Source of the DNA: Chimonanthus salicifolius
Taxonomy: Eukaryota; Streptophyta; Magnoliopsida; Laurales; Calycanthaceae
Assembly: GCA_013350335.1 (NCBI GenBank)
Contig: CM023532.1
Location: 94,299,064-94,363,063, forward strand
DNA: 64,000 nt
Direction of reading: 5' to 3'
Shown here: in pieces, positions 1 to 11,836 of the stretch
Layout of the letters: every line of letters begins with the position of its first letter
Numbering within the stretch: position 1 is the first letter of the stretch
Made by a program: the position numbers and the translations under genes
Notes under the pieces: generated by a model
Told to the model about the DNA's origin: nothing
Database searches by the model: none
What the model saw: the letters and a program-made list of their open reading frames with translations, nothing else

Positions 1-642
1 AACATTTGTTTCTCAAATTCAATAAAATATTGAGAAGACCATCCGCTCTGATTTTATGCAGCACATTTATAGCCCCCAATTCAATATCTCTGCCTTCAAG
101 TCATCCCGTCTCGAATTGCATGGACGCAGAGTTTTCTCTTCACAGTATGTAAAGCAATATGCAAGCGAATCAAAACATATCACTTAATCATTTGCATTTT
201 ACTTTGCACATTGTTTTGACAAAATGCAAAGCAATATGAAAGGTACATGTACATATTTTACATTTAGCACTCTCTTGTGCCCTTTGATTTGCATTTTGCA
301 TCTTCTTTTGCACATATATGATGCATTTTGCATTTTTCTCTTACACATTGATTTATATTTTACATTTTTCTTTGTATATTACATATGTTTGCATTTACAT
401 TACACAATGCTCTTCTACACCTACCCACCTACATTTCCACCGATTTTCACCCATTTTTGGCCGTATTTTTTAATCTTTCTCCGTCTTAGCTAAGTGGAAG
501 TCAATTGACACATTCGATCTTTGCCTTGGCAAAGCTTTGGAGAGAATTATCCAACAAAAACTTCATTTGAGAAGGTATTTTCGATGGAATACATCATTTT
601 CCTTTAGCATTTGTGATGTATGCAATTTTTAGGTATTTAGGT
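1..642. other. AT-rich sequence, no gene seen
   Basis: Low-complexity AT-rich DNA. Around 190-420 short TTTGCATTTT and TTACATTT runs recur. Reading frames here are short and compositionally biased, and I recognise no protein, RNA gene or transposon end. Confidence 0.6.
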
Positions 643-1096
643 GATTTTGGTTTCATGAAATTGGAGATTTTTTTGAGAATGGAAAATCATGGAGGATAGA
701 GTTGAATTTGATTTTATGTGTTTGGATATAATGGATTGGGATTATAAGGGTTCAGGGTAATGCTTTAAATGTTGGATTTCATTCATTTATTTTCCAAATT
801 TTCCAATTTATTTTGAATTTTTACTCTAAGATAAATGGAACATTGGGAATTTTTTGTAAGAAATTGTTCTTATGATTTGGAAATACAATGGAGGTGTGAT
901 TCTGTGAGTTACATATTTTGAAATGTTTTAGGATGATTTTCACCAATTCCATGAAATCTAGGAATTTTTTTTGGAAAATCCAAAAATGGGAGTTCATAGA
1001 GAATGGAGTTGGATTTGGGTTTTATGTGCTTGGATGTAATAGATAGAGATTATTAGACACTAATAGATGCTTTAAATGCTAGATCTCATGAAAATT

Positions 1097-1582
1097 TGTA
1101 ACGACCTGTCCCACTAGCATGATATTGTCCGCTCTGGGCCTCACACATGGCCCGCATGCTTTCAGTTGGCGAGCCAACCCAATGTTTCTCCCAAAAGGCC
1201 TCATGCTAGAAGGAGGAAGGCTACCACTTATATACCAGAGAATTTCCAATGCAACTAGCAATGTGGGACTTTTGGAGAAGGGTATTACAATCTACCCCCC
1301 TTAAAGCCAGAGCCATCTCCGGCTGTGCACACACAACAACCAAGCCCACACCCTCAGGCAGAGAGTTGAACCATACTCTTATACCATTTGTAACGACTCG
1401 TCCTGCTAGCATGATATTGTCCACTCTGAGCCTCATACATGGCCTGCACGGCTTTCAATTGGCAAGTCAACCCATTGTTTCTCCTAAAAGGCCTCATGCT
1501 AGAAGGAGGAAGGCTACCACTTATATACCGGAGAATTTCCAATGCAACTAGCAATGTGGGACTTTTGGAGCAGGGTATTACA
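1097..1582 (-). mobile_element. TRIM (terminal-repeat retrotransposon in miniature), complete
   Basis: Two direct LTRs of 193 bp (1097-1289) and 194 bp (1389-1582) begin TGTAACGAC and end GGTATTACA on the plus strand. They flank only about 99 bp. Read on the minus strand, the first LTR is followed by ATGGTATAAGAG, a mutated version of the initiator tRNA-Met primer site TGGTATCAGAGC. The second is preceded by the polypurine tract AAGGGGGGTAGA. There is no coding capacity, so it must have been mobilised in trans. The flanks AAATT and ATATT match only partly as a TSD. Confidence 0.85.
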
Positions 1583-1908
1583 ATATTTCCCAAGTTTTTC
1601 AATTTCTCTGAATGTTTGCTCTGAGGTAAATAGGAAAATAGGGATTTTTTTATAAAAAATTGTTTTTATGATTTAATCATTATTTGCAAATTTGATGTAG
1701 GTGTGATGGTGAGAATTACATATTTTTGAATGTCTTTGGGTGATTTTCCTTCAATATCATGAAGTTCTTATTTTTTTTTTTTTCAAAAAACGGGAATTCA
1801 TGGAGAGTTGGATTTGGGTTTGATGTAATGGATGGAGACTATTAGACATTAATTCATGCTTGATTTGTTAGATTTCATGCATTTTTTCTCAACTTTCCTA
1901 ATTTTTTT

Positions 1909-2446
1909 TGTAATGACCAGCACCAGTGGAGGGTGCTTATGAGAGAGTTCAGCCATAGAGAGCTTGGCGCCAATGAGGAGCGCACAAAGCCCCACATTGC
2001 CTAGGACAAGAAGTTGAGAGAAGTTTATAAGCTAGCGCACTCCTCCCTTCTAACACAACACGTTTTGGACTCTAATGTGACACTTAGGCTAAATGCAAAG
2101 CCGTGAGGGTGTATGGGCCCCAAAGTGGACAATATTGTACTAGCGGGAGGGGTCATTACAAATGGTATCAGAGACCAAGTTCAACTCTCGGACCAAGGTG
2201 TGGGAAGATGAGAGTGCTAGAATCGGGAACGACTCTAGTCCGAAAGGGTGAGATTATAATGGCTCGCACCAGTGGAGTCCCAAATTGCTTAGGACAAGGA
2301 GTGGAGAGGAGATTATAAGCTAGCGAACTTCTCCCTTCTAACACAACGCGCTTTGGGCTCTAGTGGGACAATTGGGCCCATGCAAAGCTGTGAAGGTGTA
2401 TGGTCTCCAAAGCGGATAATATTGTGCTAGTGGGACGGGTCGTTAT
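1909..2446 (+). mobile_element. TRIM of the same family, opposite orientation
   Basis: The 5' LTR is 1909-2160 (TGTAATGACC..GGTCATTACA). It is followed directly by the primer site TGGTATCAGAG at 2163. The internal part is about 95 bp and ends in a purine tract (CGAAAGGGTGAGATT). The 3' LTR is 2255-2446 (TATAATGGC..GGTCGTTATA), about 60 bp shorter than the 5' copy. The LTR end and primer site resemble the minus-strand reading of the TRIM at 1097-1582. T-rich flanks on both sides fit a TSD but cannot prove one. No ORF of its own. Confidence 0.8.
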
Positions 2447-2627
2447 ATTTTTCAAATTTTTGCTTTAAGATAAATGGGAAAATGAGAATTTTTTGTAAGA
2501 AATTGTTATGGTTTAATTATCCATTTGCAACTTTAAAGTAGGTGTGGTGGTGTCAATTATATATTTTCCTCCAATTTCATGAAATTCTATTTATGGTCTA
2601 ATCATTTATTTGGAAACGTATTGCAGG

Positions 2628-3087
2628 CTAATGCTAATCTCGCATTGGAATTCGGGGAGAGGCTTGATGATGGCAACCGTTGTAGGATACGGTGCTAACT
2701 ATGTGGGAAGATCATTAATGGAGGAATAACCCACGGGAAAGAATATATAACAAAAAACAAGGAAATGTCGTTAAGTGTTAAGCACCAAGAGAAGTGCACA
2801 TAAAATAGTGTAAATCAATGTTAGAGACTGTAGCTAAGAAGAAATATAAAGCCATTGTTGAAGAACAAACTCTGCAACAAACAATAGGTGATATATATGA
2901 AGTATAATGGGAGAAAGAATATGTACCCGTTGAAACAAGCTCTTCTGATGAGGGTGAGCAAAGAGAGAGTCAAGAAGACGGAAACTTGCATAGATCAATA
3001 ATAGAAAATCTGAAAGAACGTTATAAGAAGAGAGGGGGGGGGGAGGACATGGTGGTTGAGGTTTTTCAGGGTTGGCAGGTGGTTGAT
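2628..3087 (+). pseudogene. hAT-type transposase N-terminal fragment with BED zinc finger (decayed)
   Basis: Frame from about 2630 reads ...LALEFGERLDDGNRCRIRC, stop, LCGKIINGGIT, then a decayed stretch. This matches the BED zinc finger of plant hAT transposases: aromatic/acidic lead, CxxC within RCRIRC-x-LCGK, then GGIT before the H/C pair, which is damaged here. A stop falls inside the finger at about 2704 and more follow near 2809 and 2830. Downstream, acidic Ser/Glu-rich text (SSSDEGEQRESQEDGN) fits the linker usually found after a BED domain. No dimerisation domain is present. The fragment ends where another repeat begins (3088). Non-functional; the family call rests on the finger pattern alone. 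Confidence 0.6.
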
Positions 3088-4521
3088 TGTAATGACCAGA
3101 TTTTTAATTAAAATCGAAATTAATTTAAAGTTTTTAATTAAATCCACATTTAATTCAAAGGTTTTATTTTATTTAATTAAATTCAAAATCTATTTAAAGT
3201 TTTAATTATACAAAAGAAATTAATTTAAGGATTTCTGAATTAATTCCATAATATAAATTTTAATGATTAATTTACTCGGATATCTCCCCTTCATAAATAA
3301 GTTAAATTTTATTTAACGGATAATAATGTGATAATAAATAGATAAATAAATGCATCAAATAAATAATTGCAAAACCATCCCCCTCTCACTCACTCATTGT
3401 GACTCATTCCAACTCACTCGAACCTTATTCCTTCACTCGTGACTCGCTCTCGTCTCTTGATTTTCACTCACTCACTCGGTCCCTTTCCTCTCACGTCCAA
3501 CTCTCTAGCAGAAACTTTCCCTCTCTTCCCTTGATTTCCCTTTTTGTCCTTCACTTGTTTATCTGGATCGCTCCCTCTTTCCTCAGAAACCCTCCTATTT
3601 CGCTCGATCCTGCTTTCTCTCCTACTCCCACTTGATCTTTCTCTTCTTCTCGATTTCTTTGTTCCTTCTTCCCTCGGCACACGGCTCTCCCTTGCATATA
3701 TCCCCTTTACGAGTCTTGTGTTGACTTAAGTAGAGTTGTATTGACTCGAGTAGTGTCAAGGTGAGTGAGCAACTCAGGTGAGTTGTTTGGTGAGGACTTG
3801 GTGTGAGTCAAGTTTGCAGACCCAAGTGGATCAGTTGATTATTAGTGGAGTTAGTCAGATATCCCGCAGTTGAGAGAGTCTGCAAGTGGATGTGAGTCGT
3901 TGGGACCGAACCATTATAAATCTTGTGTTGTGGTGATCTTGATTTTGTGGCTTGCTTGTTTGTTTTATTTATTGCTTGATCATGATAATCACATTAAGTA
4001 TTGCATGCTTGAACTATAAGTTGTGAATACATTGTGCATGCAAAGTCGAACGACTGATAAAGATCAAATTTCATACTTTGTTCTGTTCAAAGTTCTGAAC
4101 AGATTTGGTTCAGACTTCCGAACAAAAGAAGTGTGAATATTCAAGATCGGTTCCAAGTTCTGAACAAACTTGTTCAAACTTCTAAATCTACGGTGAACTG
4201 AATATTCATAAGTCTGAGATTGGATATTCATCTTAATATCCAGAAACGTTCTTATAATGGTTAGAATTATAAATCTTCTAGATTTATCAAGTGATCAACT
4301 AAATAAATCAATATCATTGTTTATGTTGTTTCATATCTTAATTGCACAAGGGTTTTAGTATTTGTGCAATAAGATCACCATTCTGGATATTGATTATTGT
4401 TGTGTTTTACTCTAATTGTATAGTGATAAATTGCTTTCACATATTAATATCAACCTTATGAATTAAAAGGTTTAATTGGTTTTCGTATTAGATAAGTTTG
4501 GAAGATATGATCAATTAATTC
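3088..4521 (+). other. LTR-like fragment, right boundary unresolved
   Basis: Begins TGTAATGACCAG abruptly inside the hAT fragment, like other LTR starts in this window (TGTAAYRCCC), and continues AT-rich. A pyrimidine-rich tract lies at 3365-3730. At 4088-4180 there are GTTCTGAAC/GTTCAGA half-sites, including the hairpin TGAACAAACTTGTTCA. I could not find a matching CA end or TSD, so whether this is a solo LTR or a truncated one is undecided. The ORFs in the pyrimidine tract are compositional. Confidence 0.35.
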
Positions 4522-5767
4522 TGTGACGACTCGACCCTACCCCATCACAATATTGTCCGCTTTGGACCTGCACGGGCCTGCACAGCTTTCCTTTGGGCCC
4601 TGTCCCACCAGGCCAAGTCCAAAAGGCTTTGTAATGGGTTGAGGGTTTGCCTCCTAATGCAGGACAAATGATATGGAGACCCTAAATGCCTAACGTGATT
4701 CTCTAAAATTTTAAAAGGGAATGAAAGTAATGTACTCTAAATCTAAAATGGGCTGAAATTAAACAATCAATTAATAATATCTATTAACTAATATGAAATT
4801 TACCACAAATAATCAAAGCAATTCCCAAAAATATTTAAATCTATCACCAAAGGGGATTAGTTCTGGCTGTTTGGCACTAACTGGATGGGTTCTTGTGATG
4901 TGGGTGGCTGGATATGGAGGTAGAGGGGCTAAAAGGCAGCAAAAGGGATTAGGAAAAGGTGAAGGTGAAGGTCAGATGGGCCCAGATGGAACACAACAGT
5001 CAAATAGGAAGAAGTTATGGACTTACGGCAGGAACGAAAGGTCCAGAGGGATTTGGGAGGGAGACAATGAATGTAGTATCTGAAAAGGGATGGATCTGGG
5101 ACTGTATGGTAGCTTAGGACTGATGGAAATGGTGGTATGAGGCCAAGGAAGGGGGCAGTAGCGAGATGTGTTAGAAAAGAGAAAATTGTATTCATTAAAG
5201 AGTATTACACAACTATATATAGCCTTAGCCGACCCTAGGGCTATTACACTTCTAATCTAAATAGATCTCTTAATAGAGATAAACCCAAACTAGAATTCTA
5301 ATTAAATTATAATTAGGATAATCTAAATGTATTGCAACACGCCCCCGCAAGCTGAAGCGTGGATGAACTCGAAACTTGGAACGTGAAGAAACGGCAGGTG
5401 AACTGCAAAAGTGGCACACCGACTGGCCATGGAGATTTGTTGAAACAGCACACTGATTGAATGCAAAACTTGTTGAAGAGGCAGCGTTGACTGGCTGCAA
5501 ATATGTGTTTATGTGGCAGCGTTGATTGGTTGCAAAACAACATGCGGCGAACACCAATGGCGGCCTGAAATAGAGAAAGAGGCTCGGACGACGGCAGTGG
5601 CCGTAAGACAATTGTCCGGCAAACAATGATCGCAATATGCGATAAATGCAGGCAATGAGTGACCTGCAAAACAAGGGGCTGAAGCCATCACATCGATCAA
5701 TCAGATCGTAAAGGCCAGCGAACAATAGCTGTAGGCATAAAAGCTGAAGTCATAAAGACTATCAAAT

Positions 5768-5985
5768 AGGGTTGTAGCCATAAAAGGCCAGCAAATGGGG
5801 TTTTAGCCATGAAAGGCCAGTAAATGAGGTTGTAACCATGAAAGGCCAGCAAATGGGGTTGTAGCCATGAAAGACCAGCAAATGACGCTGTAGCCATGAA
5901 AGGCCAGCAAAAACTGTAACCATGAAAGGTTCGCAAAGGCTGTAGCCATGAAGGCCCACAAAGGGGCTAAAACCATAAAAGGTCA
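5768..5985. repeat. Minisatellite, ~35-bp unit
   Basis: Five to six imperfect tandem copies of a unit containing GTAGCCATGAAAGGCCAGCA, followed by ARATGGGGTT. Shorter units occur at the right end. It lies in the internal region of the non-autonomous element. The open minus-strand frames across it simply read the repeat. Confidence 0.85.
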
Positions 5986-7510
5986 GCAAAAATTGGGGAC
6001 GAATCAGAGCTCTAGATAAAAGGAGTGGATGAATTCCACAATAAATGGACATGTGTCCAAAACATGCCGTCTCATTTTCAGGAAACGACAAAACAAGGCA
6101 TGGTCGAACGAAGGGCAGGTTGCGTCCCTTTCTTCTGCTAAAGAGGCCGTCTCATATTAAATAAACGGTAAAACAAGGCTGCTCGAAAGGCAGCTAAGTA
6201 AGAGGAGAAGGGCAATTTGTGTCCCTTTCTTCAGCGCTCCTCCTTTCTTCTTAGCACACATCTCGTATATTGTGGCGAGAAGAAATATCAAAACTAAACA
6301 GACGATTCACATCTGACATGAGGCCATGAGATCTGAAGAGATGCAGAGCTGACAGAGATCTGGAAATCAGATCTTTAAACATGTCCAGTGAGACAAGTGC
6401 TCTTCCAAACTTAGATAGTTGTTCTCTGCAAGCAGCAATAAGCAAGGAGGAAAGATCTCTTCAAGAGACGGTGGTATGTGGATGTCCTCAGATCTCTTGG
6501 CTTCAGATCTGCAGAGCTGAGTGAAATCAACCTACAACAATAGGAGCAACGAACAGGTCATGCTTTACAGCTCGTGAGAGCTCAAAATCTCAATGAAGAC
6601 CCACATGGATCTGGAAGATGCAATGGACGACTATGCTATCCAAGTGTAGGCAGTCCTCCCAGAGTAGATGTGATCGCCCGCTTTCAACTTCTCTCTTTCT
6701 ATCCTGAACAGTAGATATGGCGATCAGATCTACAATCAGATCTGCAATCAGACTAGTGGGCATCTTGCATAATCTGCAATCAGATCTGAAGGAGACTAGT
6801 GCAAGAAGACGATGTGCATAAGGCCGAGTAGACATCAGGGAATTTTGTTCATTCAGATCTTCACTCCTCCCTCTCTCGGCCCTGACTCTTGCTCGTCTCA
6901 GATCTAGAGACAAGTTAAAGGCTGTCACAACAATCTTTTTTTTTTTAAGGCAGAAGGTCCCTTGTGATCTGGCCAAAAACAACTAGAATCTGAGAGCCAA
7001 ACAGTAAATAGCAGCAACAGCAACGTATGTGAGCAGCAGGAAACAACAAATCTGGCAAGAAGCTCCCTACAAAGATCCGGCAAGAAGCAGATTTGAGAGC
7101 AGAAGCTTTTCATGGGCAGCCAAGTTGAAAAAAAGGCAGCGGCAAACAGATCTTGGGCGCTGATTAAGGAGCAGGGGGTGAGGCGATATGACTGGAACAG
7201 GTGAAGGACTGCCGCTGGAGGCTGCTGGGTAGCAGTGGAATCTGGAGTCGTCAACGGCAGGGAACCAGAAGCAATAGCAGCGACAAGTAGCGGAAAACAG
7301 AGTGGGTGAAGGACGTTGACAGAGCAACGAAAAACTGTCTCAGATCTAAGGATATCCGAGAAAATGAAGAGAGATCCAAACACAAGATCGATTCGACATA
7401 ATATGGGACGGGAAAGTCTTGTCTCAGATGTCTGTCTCTCCCTCTGCCGATTTATCTCCTCCGGCAGAGGGAGAGAAAAAGATGCATGTTTAGAAAGGCC
7501 CACTCAGGAA

Positions 7511-7530
7511 CGTACTGTGCTCTGATACCA
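7511..7530 (-). other. Primer-binding site of the 5169-10576 element
   Basis: Minus-strand TGGTATCAGAGC plus eight more bases abuts the LTR with no spacer. It is complementary to the 3' end of initiator tRNA-Met, the usual primer of plant LTR elements, and fixes the orientation as minus. Confidence 0.85.
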
Positions 7531-7588
7531 TGTTAGAAAAGAGAAAATTGTATTCATTAAAGAGTATTACACAACTATATATATCCTT

Positions 7589-10458
7589 TGTAATACCCTG
7601 CCCCAGATTAGGCGTGCTTTAGCTCGTTAATTCCTGTTTAACCGATTAATCTCGGAGATTTTGGTTAGGGCTTCGAGGAAAGCCCAAGTTTGGCCCGGTC
7701 TGAGCCCGAAAACTCAGTGATCCAGCCCGTCGAGCTGAAGGGGCATTTTGGTAATTTACCACTTGTTGTGTATATTTTTATAAATATTGTTGATATGTGT
7801 ATATTATTGGTAAATAATGTTCTCCTAAATAAAGGATTTGTATTTCTGATTTTAAAATGAATTTATTTTCAGAAAATGGTATTTAAATCCCGCCCGTCAA
7901 AACCCCGAAAGGGAGTATTAATTATTTTAAAGGGTTTTGAAAATGAAATAAAATTTGAAATTAGTATTCTATGGTAGACCATTTTAAGAATGATCTAGTT
8001 ATTTCATTTTATCTCAAAATGATGTTTCTAAATTGTTTATTTTAACAATTCTTTATTTAAGTAAATAGTGTAAATTTATGGTTTTTATTTAAATAAATGG
8101 TTTTTAATAAGAGATAAATTCCAAAATTTTTATGGTGATTAAGATTTTTAAAACCCAACCTATCTGTAAGGTTGGATTAAATTTTTGAGCTTTTGAAATT
8201 ATTTTTTTAGTTAAAAATCCAGTTTTTGACAAAATGGGGCCCTTTTTGCAAAAATGGAAAATGTGGAGGGCTGATTCGCAAAAAACCAAAAAAAAAAATT
8301 ACTTCGGTTTTAACTCCCAGCTTCTCTTCTCCCTTCTCTCTTCTCTCTCTTGCAGAAACCCAGACCGGCCGACTCTGTTTTGCAAACAGTAACTTAGAGG
8401 AATTTTTTTTCAAAAATCCGGATTTCAGCCCAGGAATTCAATCCAAGGTAACCACTGCATTCCCCTTTCAATTTCGATCGGTTTTGAATCAAGAAATTTT
8501 GAATTTGGCTCTGTTTTCAGTAAGAAAAATGATTTCAAAGTTTAGGGAAAAATCTAGAGTTCCTCGTATCAGTAAGCTTCCGGTGTTAAGATCGGATGGC
8601 TTACTGAGTTTCAAAGCTCCAAACCTCTCCCTATGGAAAGAGGACTCCCGGAGGAATCCATCGGACCGGTCAGATGTAAAAACTGAGTCTAGAAAATCCC
8701 CCATTTCTCAAGTTCGGTTTTACTGTTCCCGGCCGTTCACTGTCTGTCTGTTGCAGACAGTGAACGGGGGAGGAAGAAGAAGAAAGGAAAAAAAAATATA
8801 TTTTTTATTTGATATTATTGTTGCTTGTAATTTGAAATGTTGGTTCCCTTTGGAAAAAAAAATATATAGATAAATAATTAATTAAATGATTGAATAAATA
8901 AATATTATTATTTTATTCAAAAAAAAATTATTATTTTGTTAGATTATGTGATGTGATGATTAGTACCCCTTTTTGTTAATTAAAATTGTACTAACCCTCT
9001 TTTCTTATTTACTTATAGTGTAAATACTATTGGTCGGGTACTGAGTGATTCACTTTCATGCCGACGCTTATATAGTCAGGCACTGGGTAACCTCGATGCC
9101 TACTCAAAATGTCAGATCTAGTCCTATCCAGAAGACAACCGAGAAGTGACTCGAGGATCTAGACCTAAGTCAATAAGTCAATCTGGTCCATGCCCAGAAG
9201 ACAATATGAGTTTGGACTGAGCCCCTTTTTACTATATTATTATCTTGTGGATGATTTAAAAAGGATAGAAACCAAGTAGGAGACTCAATTCCATGAACCC
9301 TGGATATTTTGTGAGAAAACGTATGATTTCCAAATACTACTCGTGTGTATGTATTTGATCTGTATATTGATTGTGCACTTGTGTGTTGTTTGAACAGAGA
9401 CCGCGTAAACCACACATAACGGTGAGGGAACTTAACTCTGCAGATTTTGTAAACAGGTTTTATGATGAGATAAGTATTGAGCAATGAGTGGTTTCAATTT
9501 TGAAGAACCCACCCATGTGCCTATACACGATGCACTATGGTAAGAGTGCTGATGTTGATTGAAATATTACGATGCTAATTGTATGAGTATGTAAGACTGC
9601 TTCCACGTACCTGGGCTATTGAACCAATATCGGCCATATGAGAGATGGTTTATGTCTACTGGACCATGGGCGGACCATGCTGTCATCAGTTGCTGACTTG
9701 AGGGTGTCAGTATCGGCTAAGTTAGAGCCGGAGATGTACTTGCAAGGATGTATTTTGACCGTGTCGGGACTTAATACTGGTCTCAGCGTAGTCGGCAGGC
9801 ATTACGGTGGATGATGGCAGTGTTTGATGATGTTGATGTATTACTTGAGATTATGCTTATTGTTATCAAGCATGTGATATTATTGAACTGTTGCTAACCT
9901 GTTTTATCTTTACTTAAACTGCATTGTTATATTTCCTTCACTAGGCTAGTTAGCTCACACCACTCACCTTTCAGGCGATGAACCCGAGGAGGAGGACCCT
10001 CTTTTTCAGGCTTAGGGCAATTAAGCTAAAGCAGTATTTTGGGATTCCCCCAGAGGGGAATGCCCTAATCCTTTTCTATTGGTTCTTGGAACCGTTGACT
10101 TTTATTAAGTACCGGATGCGGTACTTAATTTGTGTTAATTTGATGTAATAGGCTATGTTGCCTTTGTAGTGATTTGAGACAATGTTTTGCATGTTAAATC
10201 AATGGTTGATTTTTCTTATGCTTTGTTTTAATCAATGTTGGATTTGATTTGAACATGATATGTGTTGATGTTGTTAATGTCTATTTTATGGGGTAGGCAT
10301 ATGGTACATGTTTGAGTTCACATGATGGGATCATGTGTGACCCTTGGGCCCAACTGTTGATCCGGCCCAATTAGATGGCGTATGCTTGTGGTTTAGTTTA
10401 CTTATCCAAAAAAAAAACAGTCGCGTTCCGGGCCCACCCTTTGGGTCGGGGCGTGACA
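7589..10458 (+). mobile_element. Solo LTR, 2.87 kb, inserted in the short-LTR element
   Basis: Runs TGTAATACCCTGCC..GGTCGGGGCGTGACA and is flanked by a perfect 5-bp TSD, TCCTT (7584-7588 and 10459-10463), so its limits are secure. No internal region or second LTR remains, as expected after LTR-LTR recombination. Its ends resemble the chromovirus LTRs downstream (TGTAACACCCCGG..GGGCGGGGCGTTACA), so it is probably a distant Ty3/gypsy relative. The longest plus-strand frame (8226-8873, 215 aa) matches no protein I recognise and spans A-rich text and a hairpin; I do not call it a gene. Confidence 0.9.
8733..8767. repeat. Perfect 14-bp-stem hairpin in the solo LTR
   Basis: CCGTTCACTGTCTG, a 7-nt loop (TCTGTTG), then its exact reverse complement CAGACAGTGAACGG. 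It lies about 1.15 kb into the LTR, similar to where the related LTRs keep their dyad arrays. Confidence 0.95.
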
Positions 10459-11270
10459 TCCTTAGCAGACCCTAGGGTTATTACACTTCTAATCTAAATA
10501 GATCTCTTAATAGAGATAAACCCAAACTAGAATCTTAATTACATTATAATTAGGATAATCTAAATATATTCCAACAGATGGGAGGTGGTTGGGCTGATGA
10601 CAATGGTCAGAAGAGGGCATTGGAGAGGGGTGGAGGTAAGGGAAGGGGTAAAGAAGGATCTGAAGTAAGTACAGAGGCCTAGGTAAGGAGGCGAAAGCAA
10701 TGGAGAGGGTTGAGAGGGATTCGGTTGTAGGATACGGGGGTTGAGGTGTGGTGGAACGCAGAAATGGAGCTATGGGGTGACTCACAAAGGTTGTAGGGGT
10801 GTTTAGATGGTTCGGGTGCAAGGGTTATGGGTTTTAGGTAGTCACGGCAGTAAAGGAGAGGGATATGGGGTTGTGGAAGTCGAGTGGGATGGCCTGTTAA
10901 TGGCGGAAATGAATTTGGACAAAGGATAAAGGGGGGCGAAAGGCTATGGAAGGGAAAAAAGAAAAGGAAGAGAGAGAAGAGAGAGAGAAGAGGAAGGAGG
11001 AAGAGGAAGAGGAAGTGGGGTACATGTGCAGGGATGGCTTCTCACTCTTCTCCCTTCATCTCGCCGTGGCTTCTCACCGAATCGGTGGCGGAATAGGTGG
11101 CGGCTTCCGAGCTTCCTTCTCCTTCACTCTCTGAATTATTTCTTCTTTTTCTTCAATCGTCCATTTTCTTTTACCCTTTTTATTTAAGTTATGGTTGGCT
11201 GGGCCCGGCTTGAGCTAAGCTACTTTGCAGCACCTCCTCAAATAAAGCCCCCACCACCCAAGTTATTACA

Positions 11271-11836
11271 ATCCACAATCCACACTGGTCTCTAAGTAAT
11301 CGAGTCAAATCAAATTTTGCTAGGTCTAGTGGTAATAGATCATACTGGTCTCTAAGTAACACAAATTGCAATCCAATCTAATTATATCAATATGTTGAAA
11401 GTAAAAATTCAATAAATTTAATTATTGAATAGGTAAAGTTAAACTTGCCGATTACAAAACCTATTAGAGATGTCAATCCAACTCAAAATACCCAATTAAT
11501 CTTTGATCACATGTGACTTGGATTGGTAACTTGTTTGTTTAGATTTTGCACCAAGTGTAGAATGAATGGATCTGGCCTGATTGTCTAGGGCTATGGCAAA
11601 CATGACCTAGTCTTCTTGGTACACAATACGCACTTGTGAGTTTGAAAGTAATTAGGCCTAGTGAGGGACCGATTCTCTCCGCAGCAGTATGGTCCGTTTG
11701 AATTAAAAAGCCTTAGCCCATCTACAGCATGTTGGGCATTTTCAAGTCTAAAATCTAAATCTGACTTCCTGATGCCGGTAGCCCCCGCTACTCGAACATG
11801 AGACCTACGGTTTATGAGTGTATCTAAATCCGACTA
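11271..11836. other. Unique-looking intergenic DNA, no gene seen
   Basis: Moderately AT-rich with no recognisable protein, RNA or transposon end. A short repeat, ACTGGTCTCTAAGTAA, occurs twice (near 11285 and 11345). Confidence 0.5.

Larger units (their letters stand above)
643..2590. repeat. Tandem direct repeat, ~300-bp unit, three copies, split by two TRIMs
   Basis: Units begin with GATTTT..(C)CATGAAAT at about 643, 935 and 1742, and a fourth start is visible near 2572. After removal of the two TRIM insertions the units measure about 292, 321 and 292 bp. Each carries the same order of landmarks: GGATTTGGGTTTTATGTG-like text, a TTAGACATTAAT-like stretch, a T-rich middle, AAGATAAATGG, TTTTTTGTAAGAAATTGTT and GTAGGTGTG. 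Copies are clearly diverged. Parent element and function unknown. Confidence 0.7.
5169..10576 (-). mobile_element. Non-autonomous short-LTR retrotransposon (two LTRs, no coding)
   Basis: The left LTR (5169-5339, 171 bp) runs TGTTAG..GCAACA. The right LTR is the same sequence split in two (7531-7588 and 10459-10576). On the minus strand the right LTR is followed at once by TGGTATCAGAGCACAGTACG, an initiator-Met primer site. The left LTR is preceded by the purine tract GCGGGGGCG. The internal region (5340-7530) is about 2.2 kb with no gag or pol. It holds a minisatellite and a dense cluster of AGATCT. GATG flanks both outer ends, so the TSD is at most four clear bases. The superfamily cannot be set without coding; short LTRs and layout suggest Ty1/copia parasitism. 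Confidence 0.8.
4522..11270. mobile_element. Possible LTR-type element (about 1.34 kb) split by the 5169-10576 insertion
   Basis: Starts TGTGACGACTCGACC with CACAATATTGTCCGC, resembling the outer LTR end of the minus-strand TRIM at 1097, and may end GTTATTACA at 11270. The two pieces (4522-5168 and 10577-11270) look like one locus: G-rich and purine-rich (AGAGAGAAGAGAGAGAG near 10970) with no recognisable protein. The flanks AATTC and ATCCA do not match as a TSD, so the limits are tentative. Confidence 0.3.

Noticed and set aside
3399..3635. Ser/Leu/Pro-rich ORF
   Set aside because: Produced by a pyrimidine-rich tract; the opposite strand is equally open with Arg/Glu, a compositional artefact.
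5270..5725. 151-aa minus-strand ORF (with 5313-5669)
   Set aside because: Starts in the LTR and runs through the non-coding interior of a TRIM-like element; no recognisable motif.
6925..7503. 192-aa minus-strand ORF
   Set aside because: Non-coding leader of the short-LTR element directly after its primer site; no gag similarity.
8226..8873. 215-aa plus-strand ORF
   Set aside because: Low-complexity, lies within a solo LTR, includes the 14-bp hairpin and an A-rich tail; no domain or homologue recognised.
11760..11820. tRNA-derived SINE
   Set aside because: A CTCGAACATGAGACCTACGG-like stretch recalls a tRNA B box on the reverse strand, but no A box at the right distance and no tail.
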